Assembly: GCA_023403845.1 (NCBI GenBank)
Contig: JAEYDL010000010.1
Span: 1 to 46,763 of the forward strand
Reading direction: 5' to 3'
DNA length: 46,763 nt
From: Pseudomonadota bacterium
GTDB taxonomy: Bacteria > Desulfobacterota > Desulfovibrionia > Desulfovibrionales > Desulfovibrionaceae
The position numbers and the translations under genes are program-made. Below the pieces are notes generated by a model that ran no database searches, had not been told where the DNA came from, and saw nothing but the letters and a program-made list of their open reading frames with translations. Below are positions 43,383-46,763 of the stretch, piece after piece. The number at the start of each line of letters is the position of its first letter. Positions within the stretch are counted from its first letter, which is position 1.

Positions 43383-43625
43383 ATGTCTGCCAATCTCATC
43401 TCTACTGTCCACGAACTTGTTCTTGAAAGCGGCCTTGGAGCCAAAAATATTGCCGCGGCCGTAGGCAAACCCTACTCCACCCTTCTGCGCGAAGTGAATC
43501 CCTACGACGAGGGCGCCAAGCTTGGCGCCGAAACGCTTGTCGATATCATGAAGGTCACCGGCAACATCCTTCCTCTCGAGCATATTGCCGAAGAACTGGG
43601 ATATGAACTCAAGAGAGTGCACTAA
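43383..43625 (+). CDS. Small phage-CII-like DNA-binding protein
   Basis: An 80-aa protein with a perfect AAGGAGG before the ATG. The central part (LESGLGAKNIAAAVGKPYSTLLREVNPYD) reads as a helix-turn-helix of the phage regulatory CII type, and the following GAKLGAETLVDIMKVTGNILPLEHIAEELGY matches that family's C-terminal half. Known relatives are phage-derived transcription regulators, but no other phage gene is present here, so it is probably a domesticated regulator. Twin palindromes upstream may be its own operators. A strong terminator follows, so it is transcribed alone. Confidence 0.72.
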   Translation: MSANLISTVHELVLESGLGAKNIAAAVGKPYSTLLREVNPYDEGAKLGAETLVDIMKVTGNILPLEHIAEELGYELKRVH

Positions 43626-43749
43626 GATTTCCCTTTAACGCCAAGCTCTGCCCCGGGTCTCCCCCGGACGAACAGGCGGCGTCTGCTCTACCTCCCAGAC
43701 GAGCCTATCCGCTCACCAGTATATTCCTTTTTCCATTCTGTGCGCGCCC

Positions 43750-43777
43750 ACATGCCCCGGTAAAACCGGGGCATGTT
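43750..43777 (+). terminator. Terminator after the CII-like gene
   Basis: A perfect 12-bp stem (ACATGCCCCGGT with its complement) and loop AAA are followed by TTCATTTCC. It lies 125 bp after the CII-like stop. The remainder of 43626-43983, between the convergent CII-like and rarD genes, holds nothing else recognised. Confidence 0.75.
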
Positions 43778-43983
43778 CATTTCCACGGCATCCCAAATTT
43801 CCGCCGAACGTCCCTGACAGGCGCAAGAACGCCCCCGGGGTCTTCCCACAACCTGTCTGCCCGACTCAGAGAAGGCAAAAAAATGAAGCCGGACCGGACG
43901 GCCCCAAAAAGACGAATGCCAGCCGACGCGGAAAAACCGCTGCGAGTCTCTGCCGGGCAGGCCCTGTCCTCTCGTTTTCTGAT

Positions 43984-44883
43984 TTACCGCACGGCGGATC
44001 GGGCAATCCTCAGGCTTTCCAGAGTATAGAGAACCAATGCCGCCCAGATGAAGCAAAATGTCACCAGCGTTTCCCCATGCAATGGCTCATGGAGAAGAAA
44101 GACGCCGATCAGAAATGTCCCGGTGGGAGAAACGTACTGCATCAGTCCCAGCGTCATCAGTTGCATGTGCCGTGCCGCAAAAGCAAACAAGATCAGAGGA
44201 ATTGAAGTCACAGGTCCCGAAAGCAGCAGGAAAATTCCGATCTCCGGGACGGGATGGGCAAGGAAGCCCTCTCCGTTGCCTGCCAGCCACAGTACCCAGC
44301 CTCCGGCCAGGGGAGACAGAAAAACCGTCTCCCAGAACAGTCCGGGCAGCGATTCCACCTGAACAGTCTTGCGCAACAATCCGTACAGGGCGAAGGTAAT
44401 GGCCAGACCGAAGGCCAGCCACGGGAAATAGCCATGATTGAACACGCTCCAGCTGACCCCGATCGTGGCCAGCACAATGGCCGCCGTTTGCAGGCGCGTC
44501 GGGCGTTCTCCCAGAAAGACGAACCCAAGAAGCACATTGACCAATGGATTGATGTAATAGCCGAGGCTTGCTTCCAGCACCATGTTCCGGCTGATGGCCC
44601 AGATGTACAGGAACCAGTTCAGTCCCACAATTCCCGAACTGAGCATGAGCGTCAGCAGCGTCTTGCGGGCCCACCAGACTGCCCGCACCTCTTTCCAGCG
44701 TCCGACGAACAGAATCACAGGCGTCACGAAAAGCAGCGAGCACAAAATGCGGTAACAGAGCACTTCAAAAGGCGGAACGGATTCAAGCTGCTTCCAGAAC
44801 AGAACCAGCCCTCCCCAGCATAAAAAGGCAAAAAAACCGGCAAGAGGCCCTATCGCATCACCGAGTGTGGAAAGCTGTTTCAT
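43984..44883 (-). CDS. rarD: RarD-type EamA-family transporter
   Basis: A 299-aa inner-membrane protein with ten predicted helices in two five-helix EamA/DMT repeats. It matches the RarD subgroup (chloramphenicol-sensitive protein) through FFAFLCWGGLVLFWKQLESVPPFEVLCYRI near the start, SLGYYINPLVNVLLGFVFLGERP in the middle and LGLMQYVSPTGTFLIGVFLLHEP late in the protein. Transport substrate is unknown; members are thought to export metabolites. A modest GGAA lies before the ATG. Confidence 0.9.
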   Translation of the reverse strand: MKQLSTLGDAIGPLAGFFAFLCWGGLVLFWKQLESVPPFEVLCYRILCSLLFVTPVILFVGRWKEVRAVWWARKTLLTLMLSSGIVGLNWFLYIWAISRNMVLEASLGYYINPLVNVLLGFVFLGERPTRLQTAAIVLATIGVSWSVFNHGYFPWLAFGLAITFALYGLLRKTVQVESLPGLFWETVFLSPLAGGWVLWLAGNGEGFLAHPVPEIGIFLLLSGPVTSIPLILFAFAARHMQLMTLGLMQYVSPTGTFLIGVFLLHEPLHGETLVTFCFIWAALVLYTLESLRIARSAVR

Positions 44884-45192
44884 CGCATTTTTCCATAATC
44901 GTTAAAGAACGGACTGCAACGCTATCGAAAAAAGCCGCCTCGTCATGCCGTCCGCTCCGCAGGTCTTCAGGAGACGTATGCTCTCAAGTTCGTTTCCGCA
45001 TCAGGAGAACAGGCATGCTTCCCATTCCCCATATCAAACGCCTTCCTCTTCCCGGGCGAAAGGGAAGGAACACCGGAAGGAGAAATGGTAAAAAAGCCAT
45101 CCTGAATCAGGATGGCTTCCGAAACATGGCAACCGTGTCGCGTCTCTTCCGGGACACGGCAGATTCCGCGAAAATTCCGCGGAATCGCCAAT
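44884..45192 (-). other. Region between the SLOG-like gene and rarD, with three hairpins
   Basis: No supported gene. Reading away from the SLOG-like stop there are three successive hairpins: GATTCCGCG/CGCGGAATC (45162-45170 with 45178-45186), CCGTGTC/GACACGG (45133-45139 with 45153-45159), and the terminator at 45089-45118. The rarD promoter must lie in 44884-45088 but is not obvious. Confidence 0.5.
45089..45118 (-). terminator. Terminator downstream of the SLOG-like gene
   Basis: AAGCCATCCT (45094-45103) pairs perfectly with AGGATGGCTT (45109-45118) around a 5-nt loop and is followed on the minus strand by TTTTTTACC. Confidence 0.85.
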
Positions 45193-45747
45193 CTAACGAT
45201 TGAAGGAACGGGCGAACAGATCGGCAATGGCCTTGCGCCCATTAGGCTCAAGGAAACGGGTGCCGGTTGCGGTAAAGTGCGTCCGCTGAATAACGGGCTC
45301 TTCTTCCCTCACCCATGCGTCATTGCTCCAGCGGAACCAGGCATCCTGTTCCTGATCGAAAACAAGCAGCGGCTTGTTGCAGATCTTGGCGAACTCAGCG
45401 CCCCAGCCGGTACCGCCCTTCACAGTATTGTCGGGCTGGATGCTTCCCACCACCACGACTTCCTGTCCGCTGCTGACCTGCCAGCAGATGGACTGCAACA
45501 CCTTGCGGAACAGGGGAGCCCGAGTAAACTCCCGGCCCATCAGGCGGGAAACATAGGTCAGGCTCACGTCCTTGAGGGACAGCTCTTCAGTGGTGAGAAC
45601 GCGCACACCGCGCTTGCGCTCAATCTGGTGGCCGTCAAAGCTGTAGTTGACTTCCTCAATGCCCCAGGCTTCGGCCTGAGCGCCGAAGAACTGCTCCGTC
45701 CCGGCGGCGCCGCCGCTGAAGAGAACGCACTGTTTGGGATCCAGCAT
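45193..45747 (-). CDS. SLOG-like Rossmann-fold protein, unknown function
   Basis: A 184-aa soluble protein. The start at 45747 follows AAGGAGC; an in-frame upstream ATG at 45810 has no such signal. It begins CVLFSGGAAGTEQFFGAQAEAWGI, a strand followed by a glycine-rich phosphate-binding loop as in the SLOG (LOG/DprA-like) nucleotide-binding superfamily. A second region EVVVVGSIQPDNTVKGGTGWGAEFAKICNKPLLVFDQ has the GGTGWGAEFA helix that SLOG proteins use to hold a nucleotide or nucleotide-sugar. SLOG proteins include cytokinin-releasing LOG enzymes and nucleotide-second-messenger sensors. No effector domain is attached. The exact family is not one I can name. Confidence 0.68.
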   Translation of the reverse strand: MLDPKQCVLFSGGAAGTEQFFGAQAEAWGIEEVNYSFDGHQIERKRGVRVLTTEELSLKDVSLTYVSRLMGREFTRAPLFRKVLQSICWQVSSGQEVVVVGSIQPDNTVKGGTGWGAEFAKICNKPLLVFDQEQDAWFRWSNDAWVREEEPVIQRTHFTATGTRFLEPNGRKAIADLFARSFNR

Positions 45748-45845
45748 GAATGCTCCTTGTTTTTCCCGCCGCTGCCGCACACTTCGGGAACGGCGGCTAT
45801 GGTTGCGCAAAAGATGCTTGCGCGGCGTCTCCGCGCTCCAAAAAA

Positions 45846-46310
45846 TTACCGCGATACCCGGGCGCGACCATCACTGGCACGCAGCACGCGCACCCGCTCG
45901 CCCACGGAAAAGACCTGATCGTTGCCCTGAACGATGGAAAGGATCTGACCGTTATCGAGTTCCACCTCGATCTCAAGTCCGTTCTGCTTGGTTATGGCCT
46001 TTTCTCCGGCATAGCCAAGTCCGGCTCCGGCCAGAGCGCCGACAACCGCACCCACGGTACGTCCGCTTCCACCACCGACCAGACTGCCGAGCACACCGCC
46101 GGCCACGCCGCCGCCAACGGCGCCGAGGCCGCCATTGGTATCGCCTTCTACCTGCACCTCATGCACGGATTTGACCGTTCCATACTGAACGGTCTGGGCG
46201 CTGCGCGTCTGATCAGCGGAATAGGCGCTTCCGCTGATATTGGCGCAGCCGGTCACGGCAAGCAGCGAGGCGGCCAGCACGCACAGGGCAATATATTTGA
46301 TGTACCGCAT
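45846..46310 (-). CDS. Glycine-zipper outer-membrane lipoprotein (SlyB/Pcp-like)
   Basis: A 154-aa lipoprotein. The signal peptide MRYIKYIALCVLAASLLAVTGC ends in lipobox AVTGC, so Cys22 is acylated. The middle contains the glycine-zipper 2TM segment (GGVAGGVLGSLVGGGSGRTVGAVVGALAGAGLGYAGE), and a C-terminal beta segment (LEIEVELDNGQILSIVQGND) resembles SlyB/Pcp proteins. GGAGG before ATG 46310 and the lipobox fix the start, although the frame is open to 46655. SlyB-type proteins stabilise outer-membrane proteins under envelope stress in enterobacteria; the role here is by analogy. Confidence 0.9.
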   Translation of the reverse strand: MRYIKYIALCVLAASLLAVTGCANISGSAYSADQTRSAQTVQYGTVKSVHEVQVEGDTNGGLGAVGGGVAGGVLGSLVGGGSGRTVGAVVGALAGAGLGYAGEKAITKQNGLEIEVELDNGQILSIVQGNDQVFSVGERVRVLRASDGRARVSR

Positions 46311-46763
46311 AAAAACCTCCAGATACGCCCCTCGGGGCAAGTTTTCATTCCGATCCGCTTCGCATGCACGAAGGCGACGCTGAACGCCTCGGCCCGGAAC
46401 ACTATCCTCAAGACTGGAAAATTTCTTCTTTCCAAGGCTTCGACGTGCAGCGGCAGCCTGCACCGATTCGGGGAAGAATGTTCTCCAACCTGTCTGACGG
46501 ACTTCCCTATCTCCTAGCATAACGAGTCCCGGGGGGCAATTCCTCTGTTTCGGTCCATCTCGATTTTCATATTTTGACGGCAGCGCCATCGAAACTGGCT
46601 CATGCGTCGTCCAAGGAATTTCAGGACAGGAAGAAGAGACTTTTCCCATTTTCATAAAAACAAAAATAAATTCATTATATTATAGAAATAAAATGCTTTG
46701 GGTCAGCCTCGGTTTTTTCCCAAATCCAGCCTCGGCTTCTCAAGCCACTGACTTCAAGGCTAA
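46311..46763. other. Right-end region without a complete gene
   Basis: The lipoprotein frame stays open upstream but is not coding-like. An AT-rich block at 46655-46695 holds a minus-strand promoter candidate, CTGACC-N16-TATAAT (46679-46706), which would leave a leader of over 350 nt for the lipoprotein. CAGCCTCGG occurs twice (46704-46712 and 46727-46735). Any gene to the right starts beyond the window. Confidence 0.4.

Noticed and set aside
46311..46655. 115-codon upstream extension of the glycine-zipper lipoprotein
   Set aside because: The signal peptide and lipobox begin at 46310 with GGAGG directly before it; the extension would bury the signal peptide.
46704..46735. Direct repeat CAGCCTCGG near the right edge
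   Set aside because: It is only two copies of 9 bp at the window end; this could be chance or part of a feature cut by the edge.

Overview
This window reads as a chromosomal segment of a Gram-negative anaerobe of the Desulfovibrionaceae type (Bilophila/Mailhella/Desulfovibrio relatives). That placement is inference from the gene content: a long formate-tetrahydrofolate ligase next to folD, an ACT/UPF0210 pair, bacterial enhancer-binding regulation with sigma54 promoters, a NhaC antiporter, lipoproteins and MacAB-TolC efflux, plus GC-rich codon use broken by short AT-rich control regions. About 36 protein genes and one tRNA are supported. I see no insertion sequence, CRISPR array, rRNA or prophage block. 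A single small CII-like regulator is the only phage-flavoured gene.

Layout. 1-1379: a phosphoethanolamine transferase cut by the left edge. 1500-3522 (minus): a UPF0210/PFL protein and a tandem-ACT protein. 3811-7121: one-carbon metabolism (fhs, folD) with a spermidine acetyltransferase (speG) between them. 7328-8035: an exported Sel1-repeat protein. 8185-14756: a PAS-AAA+-Fis sigma54 activator (minus) facing an apparent catabolic operon (plus) that begins at a GG-N10-GC promoter. The operon encodes an AtuA/DUF1446 protein, its small ferredoxin-fold partner, a degradative class II HMG-CoA reductase, a small two-helix membrane protein and a TctA-type permease. 15163-21345: topA, a metallo-beta-lactamase-fold hydrolase, argG and argH. 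22005-24672: a PP-loop tRNA-thiolation-like enzyme and, on minus, an NhaC antiporter. 25069-26427: DNA-alkylation repair (ogt, nfo). 26495-29654: an M20 amidohydrolase (minus) and a dihydrolipoamide-dehydrogenase-like flavoprotein behind a second sigma54-like promoter. 30349-37160: macA-macB-outer-membrane factor, convergent with a histidine kinase/response regulator pair. 37442-39288: a small exported repeat protein, a hotdog thioesterase and a DUF1090 protein. 39318-39393: tRNA-Lys(CUU). 39488-43039: dsbD-like, trmJ and rsmG. 43383-46310: the CII-like regulator, rarD, a SLOG-like protein and a glycine-zipper lipoprotein.

The most interesting unit is 8185-14756. The reductase strongly resembles the mevalonate-degrading enzyme of Pseudomonas mevalonii, yet no HMG-CoA lyase is present. 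Two AtuA-family proteins of unknown chemistry and a transporter lacking the usual binding protein lie beside it. The working hypothesis is an inducible pathway for uptake and breakdown of mevalonate or a related branched hydroxy acid, sensed through the PAS domain of the neighbouring activator. Other points worth a look are the second sigma54-like promoter with a flavoprotein lacking the family's catalytic Glu, twin AT-rich palindromes before the CII-like gene, speG inside the folate locus, and several small proteins of unknown role.

Start codons were revised from the longest possible frame wherever a ribosome binding site, a family N-terminus or a promoter required it. Similarities to named proteins are from memory of those families, not from a search.
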